From: Oscillospiraceae bacterium
Lineage (GTDB): Bacteria; Bacillota; Clostridia; Oscillospirales; Acutalibacteraceae
Assembly: GCA_031288555.1 (NCBI GenBank)
Contig: JAITRE010000012.1
Coordinates: forward strand, 1 to 58,007
Direction of reading: 5' to 3'
Length of the DNA stretch: 58,007 nt
Positions 36,001-45,365 of this stretch are shown here, piece after piece. The first letter of the stretch is position 1. Each line of letters starts with the position of its first letter. Under the pieces are notes generated by a model, which saw only the letters and a list, made by a program, of their open reading frames with translations, did no database searches and was not told where the DNA came from. The translations under genes were made by a program, and so were the position numbers.

Positions 36001-37481
36001 GCATTAGTTATTGTAAGTTTTTCAAAGTCTTTAATTACTATATTAACTTTAGGATTACTATTAAAAGAATCTTTAAAAAAATAAATATTAGGTGCGACTG
36101 TAGCTTTAGCTACAGTATTACTTACAGTTATATCTTTATATTCGTCTGTTGGAACCCATAAAACTGTAGCAAAATCTTCAGGAAAAGGATTATCCGGAAG
36201 ATGAGCAGCTAATGATTGTGTGTTTAATATTCTAGTCTTTTTAACCTGCCCATTTTCAAGTGTTAAGCTAATAACATCTGTATCTTCTAATGGGTTTAAA
36301 GAAATTTTTTTTGGTACATAAAGAGGATAAAGAGGTTTTCCAGTGTCTTTATCTGAAATACTTAAAATTCTTTCCGCATTCACTTTTGTTGTGTAAAAAA
36401 TACTAGAGCTGTCTTCAAAAATAAAACTAGATCGATCTTTTTTAAAAACAGGATTAGTTTTTCCAGATTCTATACAATCTAAAATAAGAAAACTATTGTT
36501 ATGAGCGATAAAAGTGCCTTGATTTTCTTGATAATTTTTTCCACTTAAATTAATAATCTCTTCGCCACAATCATCTGATTGCAAAAATAAATTAGAATTA
36601 TCTTTTAAAGTTATGTTAAAACAACTGTTCTTCGAATCATCTTTTCTTACTCCTAAAACATGACCTTTATCTTGCATAAATCTAACGGTTGCAGCATCTT
36701 TCACTACAAAATCGAATTTACATTTTTTTTCACTGTTATATTTTTGACCTATTCCACAAACATCAAATTTTCCTTTATTAAAGCACTCAAAATCAATATA
36801 TAAATTTCCCCCTATAATTAATTTAGCGTTAACATCAAAGTTAACGTTAGTAGAAATACAAGGAAAATTGTTAGAATATATCAAATCTTCATCTTTGCTT
36901 ATCATTAAAATACTCGAATTTTCTTCACCAATAAAAGAAACAGAACCTTCCCCTTCTTCTGTACTGTTTTCGCCAATCCGAATGAAAGGTTGATCCATTG
37001 TCAAAAAATTAAAAAGATTTTTTCCACGAACAACAACAATTAAATTTACATCACTGCTTATTGCAAACGTAGGAGGATAAGTCGGAAGTTGCTTAAAACT
37101 TGAATTTTCTAAAACTAAAAAAATTGGATTTTCACTTTTATTCTTCCCTAAAAAACTAAGACCAAGTTCGTTCGTATAACCCTTTATATAAAGAAAAGCT
37201 TCAGAGATTTTCTTTTTTATAGTTTTGTTATCTTTGTCTTTAAATTCGAAGTAGTCTTCTTCGACAGTTATGTCACGGTGAGGTGTTCCAGACGTTAAAA
37301 AATTCAAAATCTCAACAGACTCGCTTGGCAAATTTGAATTTTCAGCATAAACCGTGTTTGAATTTTTTTTAGCATTTATTTCAGTAGGTAATTCATTTAA
37401 ATTTTTAGAATACTCAAAAGAAAAAATTGTAAAAAAAGAAATTAAAACGCAAATAAATTTTTTTAAAAATAGTTTTTTCAT
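33015..37481 (-). CDS. Large secreted protein with duplicated Ig-like/X2-like modules
   Basis: 1488 residues. Signal peptide at 1-~24 (MKKLFLKKFICVLISFFTIF). Residues ~50-470 form a region rich in short beta-strand repeats, suggesting a beta-helix or carbohydrate-binding fold. Then a ~430-residue module occurs twice: an Ig-like part with xDFSxWIN (near 497 and 927), a DNLSGVK...Y domain ending in a YARITDNAxNV-like strand, and an X2-like domain with NEGSS...LRGNS (near 825 and 1160). A third X2-like domain (DEDYTIDNNN) is near 1320. No LPXTG or terminal anchor, so it is released or held noncovalently. A role in adhesion or glycan binding is inference. ATG after AAGGAG. Confidence 0.75.
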   Translation of the reverse strand: MKKLFLKKFICVLISFFTIFSFEYSKNLNELPTEINAKKNSNTVYAENSNLPSESVEILNFLTSGTPHRDITVEEDYFEFKDKDNKTIKKKISEAFLYIKGYTNELGLSFLGKNKSENPIFLVLENSSFKQLPTYPPTFAISSDVNLIVVVRGKNLFNFLTMDQPFIRIGENSTEEGEGSVSFIGEENSSILMISKDEDLIYSNNFPCISTNVNFDVNAKLIIGGNLYIDFECFNKGKFDVCGIGQKYNSEKKCKFDFVVKDAATVRFMQDKGHVLGVRKDDSKNSCFNITLKDNSNLFLQSDDCGEEIINLSGKNYQENQGTFIAHNNSFLILDCIESGKTNPVFKKDRSSFIFEDSSSIFYTTKVNAERILSISDKDTGKPLYPLYVPKKISLNPLEDTDVISLTLENGQVKKTRILNTQSLAAHLPDNPFPEDFATVLWVPTDEYKDITVSNTVAKATVAPNIYFFKDSFNSNPKVNIVIKDFEKLTITNAADFSSWINTTSPIVRGIGDPDCNIYIYKYAPLQNYAETEIKQTGEGKWETTPPEMKENGYQTYVISEYRSYFGEEKYKGRIIHIIDQVKYEIETRQNFKTFDKTVFNFIKNILINEYKQDYSDNTVAELLNKIKNLIKDNYTDIDQIIVDEIIKILSFNLSENKVNPNDTKPTLYTVDSIVIELDVDTKGPEGEIKIDKNTWSKFLNIITLGFFGFKNEISVTISAKDNLSGVKKIEYAISNEQFEDEQSLINKYKGEWKSNNLSGDSIIINPEEDSSNNWDPELLNKSYFIYARITDNAKNVLYISSDKLIAYKDSDVEVGGIIINEGSSTDKNVVFNLRGNSIVKVVNASLVKQDSLGEELSKDTDYVFEKNNSTVVFKGDYLKKLQKGEYSIYVYSDLPTENNLEENLTLSHKITVLVIKRADLIITNGNDFSNWINKTPIIKGRGEANFNVRIRKEEGSSDYKELKINEDGTFETTFDDIEDGKDQILYIEQYDENDESNSKTSLKLSIDRSAPIGKIEVKNNPFTEFLRESLKNLNFKNKISVKVSATDNLSGVKSIDYIKTNKQYFDVSNLLNETQDQWTTDQTNVEKTDEGSALMFDIDPTSDSTNWDPEFLNKSYFVYAKITDMAGNISFVSSDGLIAYTDSESSVEEFAINEGSSEDISANFKLRGNSVTKVEVKSKELNKELIKETEYETNKSSSTVIFKGSFLKNLKKGGYEIYVYSDLESDIEENLSLYQKLLIKVNKNSSEKDSDEEKEFDRNDVNFNENDNIYYEDNSDAIFVDNFNNDVSADLNADDIYVIEKVVNKMKGYVLKLDEDYTIDNNNQVILTKEYLSSLENGEHDFDVYYKALNSDDTKIVTFKIVISNSFADNIATRIVVEKMDPGTAEYNNIFNIYNNSVGFSELKDLSVYKVSLVDSLNNLIDPKATEIGYVNFAIEMPVSFKNSSFKAAVLNLNKNFEGTIEEMNDVSFLRIKLKNQNSLYGIAAVG

Positions 37482-37596
37482 AAAATTCTACTCCTTCATA
37501 AATTTTTACAATATGAAGTATTTTCAAAATTTTAAAAAATAAACAATTTTCTTTTTAAAAATTAAAATACATATTTTAAAGTTTTGTTTGTTTTAT

Positions 37597-37911
37597 CTAA
37601 AAGTACCAAAATAAATAAGACTTTAAAAAATTCCACAACCATTTAACGCTTTCAAAAGTTCTTTCTAACAAAGAGTAAAATAAAAAATAATTTACTTCAT
37701 AAATGCTTCCAAATAAACGCAATTGAAGTTTATGTTTTTGCAAATTTTCATCGTTGTTGATAATTTCTATTGTTGGAGTTTCGTCGTTAAAACCAACTGC
37801 TCGCGTATTTTGATCAACGATAATAATTCCTGATGAAAATAAAACAAAAATAAAAATAAAAATCATAGAAAATGTTAATTTTCTTGCAACTTTGTTTTTA
37901 ATTGACTTCAT
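37597..37911 (-). CDS. Small protein with N-terminal membrane segment, next to spoIIP
   Basis: 104 residues, not recognised. Basic N-terminus, then a hydrophobic segment (~14-32, FSMIFIFIFVLFSSGIIIV), then a short extracytoplasmic part (GFNDETPTIEIINNDENLQ), and an aromatic-rich C-terminus (FLKSYLFWYF) that may associate with the membrane. The ATG follows AGGAG, 28 bases after the end of spoIIP on the same strand, so co-transcription with spoIIP and a sporulation-related role are plausible but unproven. Confidence 0.55.
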   Translation of the reverse strand: MKSIKNKVARKLTFSMIFIFIFVLFSSGIIIVDQNTRAVGFNDETPTIEIINNDENLQKHKLQLRLFGSIYEVNYFLFYSLLERTFESVKWLWNFLKSYLFWYF

Positions 37912-37939
37912 TTTAACAGCTCCTTTTAATTTGATTTAA

Positions 37940-39061
37940 TTAATTTTCTTGTAAATTTTCCAAAACTTTAAGTAAAGATCTCCCGAGCAAACTTGCACTA
38001 TAACGAGCCTCATCAATAGTATTGGCATCTGACCCTATTTCTATTAGCAGCGATGCGTGTGTTACGTGCATATTGTATCTTGTTTTGTTAAAATACAAAG
38101 GGCGGGTTATTCCCGGAAACATATTTTCTACTGTGTCTTGCAGTTTTAAAGCAAAACGAAAATTATATATCCAATCTTTAAAACCGTTCGTTCCATCATC
38201 ACAACCACTCAAAATCATTATTTGAGCACCTTTTTTCCCATCTTTTTTAAAAGTTGGTTTAAATTTTTCTTTTTCACCAAGTGAATCTCGATGCAAGTCC
38301 AACACAACAGTTATTGAAGGGTGTTTTTTTAAATGTTTTCTAATAGTTTTTTCGCATCTTTCATACGATCCCTTATAACTTGCTGTATCGTGATATGTTT
38401 CGTCATGTATGGTTTTTATTCCTCCATCTGAAAGTTCTTTTTTTACGCATCTTCCAACGCTCACCACATTGCGAACACCATCAGTCGCATGAGGATTAAA
38501 ACTTTCGTAATAAAACCCACAGTCTTTTTCCATATAAGCCTCACTTGTATGAGTGTGAACAATTAAAACTTGCGGTTCATCATTTTTTTTAATGCTTATA
38601 TCAAGAGGTGTTTTAAGTTCTTTATTTATGTTTATTTCTTTTCCTGCTTCATTTCTAACATAAAAATTTTCACATTTTGTCCCGCACGATTTACATTGAC
38701 CTTCAACTATTTTAAAAGTCTTTTCACTATCATGATTTTTCTCTTTCTTTTCTTCCTCTGGTTGTGTTTTTAATTTTTGACTTGTTTCTTCATCAATTTG
38801 AAGCTCGTTTTTTTCATTTTCTATGTTGTTAAAAACTTGAATTTCTTCTTTTTTCTGAATGATGTTTTTTTGAATATCAAAAAATTCATCTAATTTTCTA
38901 CCATTAGGAAAAGCAGTTTGAGCTGCTATAATTTTAAAACCATTTCCAAACTCACAGTTATTTAAATATGTCAGTTGTGTTGAAAAACATAAAATAGATA
39001 AAATAATGCAACTAGTCGAAATAAAGACAATAATGTGTTTGTTAATTTCCTTAAATTTCAC
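37940..39061 (-). CDS. spoIIP: Stage II sporulation protein P (peptidoglycan hydrolase)
   Basis: About 373 residues. Amidase/endopeptidase of the SpoIID-SpoIIM-SpoIIP complex that thins septal peptidoglycan and drives engulfment. N-terminal membrane anchor (~10-28), a Lys/Glu-rich linker (~60-120) with an unusual Cys cluster CKSCGTKC, then the catalytic domain with VLIVHTHTSEAY, VVSVGR and TVVLDLHRDS (metal ligands), and ending in LLIEIGSDANT. Start is probably GTG at 39061, because AAAGGGTG is six bases upstream; ATG at 39067 overlaps the Shine-Dalgarno. spoIID and spoIIM are elsewhere. gpr, its usual neighbour, is 160 bases away in the same direction. Confidence 0.93.
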   Translation of the reverse strand: MKFKEINKHIIVFISTSCIILSILCFSTQLTYLNNCEFGNGFKIIAAQTAFPNGRKLDEFFDIQKNIIQKKEEIQVFNNIENEKNELQIDEETSQKLKTQPEEEKKEKNHDSEKTFKIVEGQCKSCGTKCENFYVRNEAGKEININKELKTPLDISIKKNDEPQVLIVHTHTSEAYMEKDCGFYYESFNPHATDGVRNVVSVGRCVKKELSDGGIKTIHDETYHDTASYKGSYERCEKTIRKHLKKHPSITVVLDLHRDSLGEKEKFKPTFKKDGKKGAQIMILSGCDDGTNGFKDWIYNFRFALKLQDTVENMFPGITRPLYFNKTRYNMHVTHASLLIEIGSDANTIDEARYSASLLGRSLLKVLENLQEN

Positions 39062-39223
39062 ATCCATCACCCTTTTATAAAAAGCAAAAAACTTTAAATT
39101 ATATTTTAAAATATAAAATTTCTTTATTAAACTTTGAAATCTACAATCTTAAACTAAAAAAATATCTTCAAAGATAAATATGACCTTTGAAAATACTTTA
39201 TGACATGCTTTTAACAATAAGGC

Positions 39224-40108
39224 TTATTTTGAAGACAAAAAATCTTCGACATTCAAACCTTCGTGAAGTGCAAGATTTATAGCAGTACCTGTTAGTTTAG
39301 CAGCGCGCTTAATTAAAATATCTATATCTTTTGGTGTTACCATCATAGACATCCCTCTAGGATTTATTTTACTCTTTAATTTTTCGAGCTCATTTTCGTT
39401 TGAATAATTCATAAGATCAACAATCAATGTTTGAACATCAACAACCATCGGTATACCTATACTAACAATAGGAACTCCGATTGTTTTTTCATCTATTAAT
39501 GGCCTTGAGTTTCCAACACCAGATCCGGGAGAAATTCCTGTGTTTGAAATTTGTATAGTTTTTCCTAAACGGCTAGTTTGTTTTGAAGCGAGAGCATCTA
39601 TCAAAATTACACAGCTCGGTTCAATTTTTTTGGTTAAACCTTTTAAAATTTCAACAATTTCAATTCCTGTTTGCCCTAAAACTCCTGGTGCCAAAACTGA
39701 CACAGATCTTAAATCATTGCTTCCTAAATTATTTTCAATTTGTTTTTTAATATGACGAGTAGCTAAAATTATTTTTGTAGTTTCAGGACCTAACGAGTCT
39801 GGGGTGATGCTAGAATTCCCAAGCCCTATAATTAAAATAGATCCATTTTTTGGCAACATTTTTTTTATCTCTTCAGAAACAACAAATGATTTAGCTTTTA
39901 TATTTTTAGCATCATTTGAAAAATCTGGTATTTCCAAAGTAACATAATTGCCGATTGGCTTTCCAATTTCTTCAGAAGCTTTTTTTGTTTTAATTTTTAT
40001 TCTAGTTATTTTAAAATCACTAATATTTTCGGTAGTAAATTCAGTACCTTCTGTGTTTTCCGACGAATCTTCTTTTAGCTCAAGTGCTAAATCTGTTCTA
40101 AAAAGCAT
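39224..40108 (-). CDS. gpr: Germination protease GPR
   Basis: 294 residues. Spore-specific aspartic-like protease (family A25) that degrades small acid-soluble proteins at germination. Motifs: FRTDLALE at the N-terminus, IIGLGNSSITPDSLGP, APGVLGQTGIE, IDALASKQTSRLGKTIQIS, and the MVDVQTLIVD block. The N-terminus is short: the TDLA block begins at residue 5, so there is almost no propeptide; from recall, many clostridial GPRs are also short here. ATG with GGAGGTG five bases upstream leaves little doubt about the start. The gpr-spoIIP order is the usual one. Confidence 0.95.
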   Translation of the reverse strand: MLFRTDLALELKEDSSENTEGTEFTTENISDFKITRIKIKTKKASEEIGKPIGNYVTLEIPDFSNDAKNIKAKSFVVSEEIKKMLPKNGSILIIGLGNSSITPDSLGPETTKIILATRHIKKQIENNLGSNDLRSVSVLAPGVLGQTGIEIVEILKGLTKKIEPSCVILIDALASKQTSRLGKTIQISNTGISPGSGVGNSRPLIDEKTIGVPIVSIGIPMVVDVQTLIVDLMNYSNENELEKLKSKINPRGMSMMVTPKDIDILIKRAAKLTGTAINLALHEGLNVEDFLSSK

Positions 40109-40223
40109 TAAAGCACCTCCAGTCGGTATTTTAATTATTTTTCTACTAAAATTCTACACTTATTTTTAAAAACATCTGATGAATTATTTTAATTGCAAAT
40201 TTAAAATAAGTTTAAATAATATT

Positions 40224-41084
40224 CTACCTATTTAGGTCTCTATGATGTATTCGAGTTTTTTTATTTTTTATTTTTAAATGTTTTTCTAATAACTGTGTTA
40301 AAACAACAGAACGATGTTTTCCCCCTGTGCAACCCACCGCTATTACAAGCTGACTTTTACCTTCGTTTCGGTAAAGTGGTACTGTATAATCTAAAAAAGA
40401 AATTACTTTTTTAAAAAATATTTTAGTAATTTCCCATTTTAAAACGTAATCACGCACACAAGCATCTAAACCTGTAAAACGTTTTAAATTTTTTATGTAA
40501 TACGGATTTGGCAAACACCTTACATCAAAAACAAGATCCGCTTCTATCGGTATACCATATTTAAAACCAAACGATATGCAACGTATAAGCATGCTTTCTG
40601 TTGTATTATCTAAGAAAAGATTAGATATTGTGTCTTTTAAATCAGAAACAGATAAAAAAGATGTATCTATAATTACTTGAGCTTTTTCCCTAATAGACGA
40701 AAGTAAATTTCGTTCTACCCTAATTGCTCCAACTAACGAACCCAAATAATCTTCCGAAAGAGGGTGCTTTCTTCTTGACTTTTTAAATCTTCTTACAATA
40801 ATATCGTCATTTGCATCTATAAAAAGAACTTTATAATTTTTTTGTTCCATTTTTAAAACTTCTAAAGCTTCAAACAAAGTGTCAAAAACTTTAGAAGTTC
40901 GAATATCTGACACGACTGCAACTCTTTCTGTTGATTTAAATGTTGTTTTTTCACATAAATTATAAAAATTTAAAATAAGTTCAGATGGAATATTGTCAAC
41001 ACAATAAAATCCTATGTCTTCTAACGCATTTGTAACTTCAGTTTTACCAGCCCCAGAAATCCCAGTCACTACTAAAAAAACCAT
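40224..41084 (-). CDS. rapZ: RapZ/YvcJ nucleotide-binding protein
   Basis: 286 residues, family length. N-terminal P-loop GISGAGKT (8-15), then IDANDD with a Walker-B-like role, SRRKHPLSE, and the C-terminal domain with GCTGGKHRSV. In E. coli RapZ is an RNase adapter for GlmZ; in Firmicutes YvcJ binds and hydrolyses GTP and affects competence. The usual partners yvcK and whiA are not next to it, so the clostridial hprK-rapZ-yvcK-whiA cluster is broken up. The ATG start is 13 bases from GGGAGA, a long spacing. Confidence 0.92.
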   Translation of the reverse strand: MVFLVVTGISGAGKTEVTNALEDIGFYCVDNIPSELILNFYNLCEKTTFKSTERVAVVSDIRTSKVFDTLFEALEVLKMEQKNYKVLFIDANDDIIVRRFKKSRRKHPLSEDYLGSLVGAIRVERNLLSSIREKAQVIIDTSFLSVSDLKDTISNLFLDNTTESMLIRCISFGFKYGIPIEADLVFDVRCLPNPYYIKNLKRFTGLDACVRDYVLKWEITKIFFKKVISFLDYTVPLYRNEGKSQLVIAVGCTGGKHRSVVLTQLLEKHLKIKNKKTRIHHRDLNR

Positions 41085-41189
41085 GTTGTTGGCAAATTCT
41101 CCCTTGAATCAATTCAAATTTGTTTTTATTTTTAAAGCTAGAAAAACTACTTAATTAATTATAAAATTTTTAGTATTTTTTATGACAAA

Positions 41190-43217
41190 CTAATGATTTC
41201 GATGACTAGGATTTATAGAAAAATCGTAACTATTGATTTTTTTAACTTGATTTGAATCAAAATCAATCTCATAAACTCTATAAGGACTTTCGTTCAAATC
41301 TACATTAATTATTTTTTTACCCGCTTTTCCTTTAACTTGAAACTTATAAAAATCGCTGTAACCAGGTCTAACCTTTTTAGTATTTTCTTCATCAACAACT
41401 CCGTCAACATAAACACTTATTGTAACTTCTTTATTCACACCTTTGGGTAAATCAACCTCTATTTCTAAAAATTTTTCTTTTTTAGGTGGTTCTGCAGCAA
41501 AGCCTAAACTAACAGTCAGTTGTACTGCAGCACCTTCCGAAACTTCAGTACCGGCTGAAGGAGATATAGATATAACAGTGTCTTTTGGTTTGTCGCTATT
41601 TTGAGTTAATATCTTTTCAGAAACTTTTAATCCACTTTCAACTAAACGATTTATAGCGCTTTCTCGATCTAAACCTACCACGTTCTGCACTCTTATTTTT
41701 TTAGAACTCGCACCTTTACTTATAAAAATTTTTACTACACTTTTTTCATCTGCAAAACTGCCTTCCTTTGGATCTGTTTTAGCGACTAAACCTTCAGCGG
41801 AATTACTGTCTTCTATTGTTAAAACTTCACACAACAACCCCGCTTCTCGAAGTTTAGATTTAGCAACTTCTTCACTTAAACCTTTAACGTTAGGGATCTT
41901 GATTTGCTTTGCAGGACCATTAACTTTAAGCGTAATTTTAGCATCTTCCTTTATTTTTTTAGAGCCAGGTCTTGGATCTTGATCAATAATAACTCCCTCA
42001 GGTCTTTCAGAATCATAAACAGATTCTGTTTCAAAATTAAACTTATATTTTTTATCGTCTTTAATTTCAGAAATTTTTCTACCAATAAAATTCGGAACTT
42101 CCACATCTTTTGCTGAAACAGAGCTAAAGTGGCTTACAATTGCATAGGTCGCAAAACCTAATGAAAACACAACAGCTACAATTCCCACAATAGACATAAT
42201 TCGCATCCAGTCTCTTTTTTTCTTATAAGTACTATCATATTTATTGTCGGAAACAACATAATCGTCTCCGTAGTCTTTTGTTTTATTTAAATTAGATTTA
42301 GCAAAATTTCCAAGATGATCAATGTATTTAGTCGAGGCATTATCAACAACATTGTTTTCGGAAGAATAATTGTAGTTAAGTATAGTTTCTGGATTATTTA
42401 AAACGAGTTCTATATCGCCGAGCATCTCTTCTGCAGAAGAATATCTTTGTTCTTTATATTTTTTCATAGCTTTCAAGGTAATTTCTTCAAGACCAACAGG
42501 AATAGTACTGCAAATTTGACGCGGAGGTTTTGGTTCATCTTGCACTTGCATCAAAGCAACAGAAACAGCTGTATCCGCTTCAAATGGAAGTTTACCAGCT
42601 GTCATTTCGTAAAGCATCACCCCAACCGAATATATATCTGCTTTTGTGTCAGCAATTTCTCCTCGTGCTTGTTCTGGTGAAATATAATGTACAGAGCCAA
42701 TCGTTTTTTCAGTCATAGTTCTGCTTTTTTGACCTGTAAACCTTGCTATACCAAAGTCAGTTACTTTTATAGTACCCTCTGGCAAAATCATAATATTTTG
42801 TGGTTTTATATCACGATGTATTACACCTCTTTTATGTGCATGTTCAAGAGCCTTAAGTATTTGAACAACGAAATTCGAAGCTTCTTTCCAGGTTATTCGC
42901 TTTTTCTGTTGTATATATTCTTTAAGAGTTGTACCTTTTATATATTCCATTACAATATATTGAATTCTATCTCCAAAGCTAACGTTATTAACTTTAACTA
43001 TGTTATTGTGGGATAAAACAGAAATTGCCTCAGATTCATTTTTAAATCTTCTTATAAAGTCTTCATTCGCAAGAAACTCATCTTTTAATATTTTAATGGC
43101 AACCATAGTTTTATTTATCTGGTCGTAAGCTTTGTAAACCATAGCCATTCCGCCTACACCAAGTAGCTCATGAATCTCATAGCGTCTATCAAGTCTTTTT
43201 CCTAAATATTTATCCAC
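41190..43217 (-). CDS. prkC: PASTA-domain Ser/Thr protein kinase
   Basis: 675 residues. Membrane kinase sensing peptidoglycan. Hanks-type kinase domain 1-~275 with GVGGMAMVY, AIKIL (Lys), HRDIKPQNIM, DFGIAR and APE-like SPEQARG; a transmembrane segment at ~345-365; three extracellular PASTA domains (~372-575); then a C-terminal beta domain (~580-670). GTG start after AGGAG. The order rlmN-phosphatase-kinase matches Firmicutes, but the GTPase gene rsgA that usually follows is missing. Confidence 0.95.
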   Translation of the reverse strand: MDKYLGKRLDRRYEIHELLGVGGMAMVYKAYDQINKTMVAIKILKDEFLANEDFIRRFKNESEAISVLSHNNIVKVNNVSFGDRIQYIVMEYIKGTTLKEYIQQKKRITWKEASNFVVQILKALEHAHKRGVIHRDIKPQNIMILPEGTIKVTDFGIARFTGQKSRTMTEKTIGSVHYISPEQARGEIADTKADIYSVGVMLYEMTAGKLPFEADTAVSVALMQVQDEPKPPRQICSTIPVGLEEITLKAMKKYKEQRYSSAEEMLGDIELVLNNPETILNYNYSSENNVVDNASTKYIDHLGNFAKSNLNKTKDYGDDYVVSDNKYDSTYKKKRDWMRIMSIVGIVAVVFSLGFATYAIVSHFSSVSAKDVEVPNFIGRKISEIKDDKKYKFNFETESVYDSERPEGVIIDQDPRPGSKKIKEDAKITLKVNGPAKQIKIPNVKGLSEEVAKSKLREAGLLCEVLTIEDSNSAEGLVAKTDPKEGSFADEKSVVKIFISKGASSKKIRVQNVVGLDRESAINRLVESGLKVSEKILTQNSDKPKDTVISISPSAGTEVSEGAAVQLTVSLGFAAEPPKKEKFLEIEVDLPKGVNKEVTISVYVDGVVDEENTKKVRPGYSDFYKFQVKGKAGKKIINVDLNESPYRVYEIDFDSNQVKKINSYDFSINPSHRNH

Positions 43218-43307
43218 GCTAAAATCAGCTCCTCAGACATTGTAACCTATTAAAACATGTTTTTAAAATTTTTTAGTTTTTAAAAACTTGCAAATCAAAT
43301 TTTAAAG

Positions 43308-44036
43308 TTAATTAAAAGCAAATACAACAGTAACATCATCTTCTCCCCAACTTTTCTTAGCGCATTCAACAAGTTTTGAAGCAAGAAATTCGTCTTTAGG
43401 CAAATTTAAAACAGTATCCAAAATTTTTTCGTTCCCTAAACTATTAGTCAATCCATCAGTACAAAATAACAAAATATCTTCTTTGTCTAGCAAAACTTCT
43501 GTATAATCAAGATCAATATCATCAGACACACCCAAAGATCTTGTTATTATATTTTTTTGAGGATGATTTTTAGCTTGATCAGATGTAATTTTTCCTTGTT
43601 CAAGCATTTCTTGGACCATTGAATGATCATGTGTTATTTGTTTAATATTATAATCAGAAGTTATTGTGTATGCTCTGCTATCCCCTGCGTGAACAACTTG
43701 TAAACGATCTTTAAAAATTAAACCAAACACAACAGTTGTGCCCATGCCTTTTAAGTTTGTGTCATTTTTAGATTTTTCGTAAATTTTTTTATTAGTTTTT
43801 TTAAAAATTTCAGCCATAAAACTTTTAAAATCAAAATTTTGTTTAAATTTCTGCATTTCTTCTTTTATTGTGTCAACAGCCATACTACTTGCTACATCTC
43901 CGCCGTTTGTGCCACCCATTCCGTCACATACAATAACCCAAGAAAATTCATCTCTTGAACACTCAAAATAATATCTATCTTGATTAGAATTTCTTAAAAG
44001 TCCTTTTTCGCTTTTGGCAAATATTTTCAAAACCAA
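43308..44036 (-). CDS. stp: PP2C-type Ser/Thr protein phosphatase
   Basis: 242 residues. Dephosphorylates targets of the adjacent PASTA kinase. Metal-binding motifs VCDGMGGTNGGD, GTTVVFGL, HAGDSRAY, TDGLTN and EDDVTVV are all present. The start is TTG: either 44036 (four bases after GGGGG) or 44030 (ten bases), the second giving the usual Met-Lys-Ile-Phe start. It is 90 bases upstream of prkC and follows rlmN, and the three genes are probably one operon. Confidence 0.94.
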   Translation of the reverse strand: MVLKIFAKSEKGLLRNSNQDRYYFECSRDEFSWVIVCDGMGGTNGGDVASSMAVDTIKEEMQKFKQNFDFKSFMAEIFKKTNKKIYEKSKNDTNLKGMGTTVVFGLIFKDRLQVVHAGDSRAYTITSDYNIKQITHDHSMVQEMLEQGKITSDQAKNHPQKNIITRSLGVSDDIDLDYTEVLLDKEDILLFCTDGLTNSLGNEKILDTVLNLPKDEFLASKLVECAKKSWGEDDVTVVFAFN

Positions 44037-44096
44037 ACAACCCCCACTTTGACTACAACTAAATTACCACAAAAAAATTAAAAATAAACGCACCTA

Positions 44097-45113
44097 CTAA
44101 GCCTTCAATTGGCCGCAAGAAGCATTTATATCATCCCCAAGAGTTCTTCTTATTGTAACGCCAATTCCTTTTTTCATGAGTACTCTACTAAAAGACTCAA
44201 TTCTTTCTATTGAACTTTTAACATAAACTTCTTTTTTTATAGAATTTAACGGAATTAAATTTACATGACAAAAAATAGAAGAAAGTTTTTTAGCTAATTC
44301 TCTTGCACAATCGTCGTCATCATTTATATCTTTTATCATAACATAAACAAAAGTTATTCTACGTTTGCAAGTTTTAGAATAAACCCTGCAAGCTTTCAAC
44401 AAATCTTCTAAAGGAAAACATTTGTTAACTTTTAAAAGTTTATCTCTTAAATGATTATTAGGAGCATGCAAAGAAACAGAAAGAGTTAGCGAAAGCTTTT
44501 TTTTTGCAAGATCATATATTTTATCAGTAATTCCGCAAGTAGAGACCGTAATGTGGCGATTTCCTATATTCAATCCTTTCTCACAAGTAATAATTTTTAA
44601 AAATTTTAAAGTGTTATAATAATTGTCAAGAGGTTCTCCCATGCCCATTAAAACAACGTTTGAAATTCTTATTTTATTGTCTGTTGCAATTGTCTGAATT
44701 TGAGAAAGCATTTCAGAAGGTGTAAGATCTCTTCCAAAGCCGCTCTTGCCTGTGGCACAAAAAACACAGCCCATTTTACATCCGACCTGAGTAGAAACAC
44801 ACACAGTGTACCCGTGGTGATATTTCATCAAAACTGATTCTATTTTTTTATCATCTTGAAGAGAAAAAAGATATTTAACAGTGAAATTATCTTTAGAGAT
44901 CACTTTTTTAAAAAAACTAACAAAGCCTATAGTGTATTTTTCATCAAGTTCTTTTCTGAACTCCAAAGAAAGATTTGTCATATCGTAAAAAGACAAAACA
45001 CCTTTTGAAATCCAAGAAAAAATCTGAGCCGCGTGAAACGGTTTGCGGTTTAATTTTTTTACTTCTTCCACGACTTCATTAAAACTTAAAGATTTTAAAT
45101 CTGTTTTATGCAA
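44097..45113 (-). CDS. rlmN: Dual-specificity 23S rRNA/tRNA adenine C2-methyltransferase
   Basis: 338 residues. Radical-SAM enzyme methylating A2503 of 23S rRNA and A37 of some tRNAs. The [4Fe-4S] ligands are CKMGCVFC (CxxxCxxC); the methyl-carrying Cys is in ASCGQL near the C-terminus; GMGEPLDNY, VSTCG and SLHAPN follow the family. The start is TTG after GAGAGTGA. First gene of the rlmN-stp-prkC group. Confidence 0.95.
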   Translation of the reverse strand: MHKTDLKSLSFNEVVEEVKKLNRKPFHAAQIFSWISKGVLSFYDMTNLSLEFRKELDEKYTIGFVSFFKKVISKDNFTVKYLFSLQDDKKIESVLMKYHHGYTVCVSTQVGCKMGCVFCATGKSGFGRDLTPSEMLSQIQTIATDNKIRISNVVLMGMGEPLDNYYNTLKFLKIITCEKGLNIGNRHITVSTCGITDKIYDLAKKKLSLTLSVSLHAPNNHLRDKLLKVNKCFPLEDLLKACRVYSKTCKRRITFVYVMIKDINDDDDCARELAKKLSSIFCHVNLIPLNSIKKEVYVKSSIERIESFSRVLMKKGIGVTIRRTLGDDINASCGQLKA

Positions 45114-45365
45114 AATATCACTCTCTAATCAGCATTTTTAACAAAATAACTCCTTTCTCTTCAACCTTAATGTAAAAATCTTATTTTTTTTGTTCATAAA
45201 TATTAAAAGAACACCTGAAATATATTTTTAAAATAATAAAAAAACAACATAAAAATACATTTCAAGAACTCTATCTTGTATTTAGTATATAATCATTTGA
45301 GTTTAAAAGCAACATTTCTTTTTTTATTAAAATCAAATCCTGCCATCAAAACAATAAAACAATCT

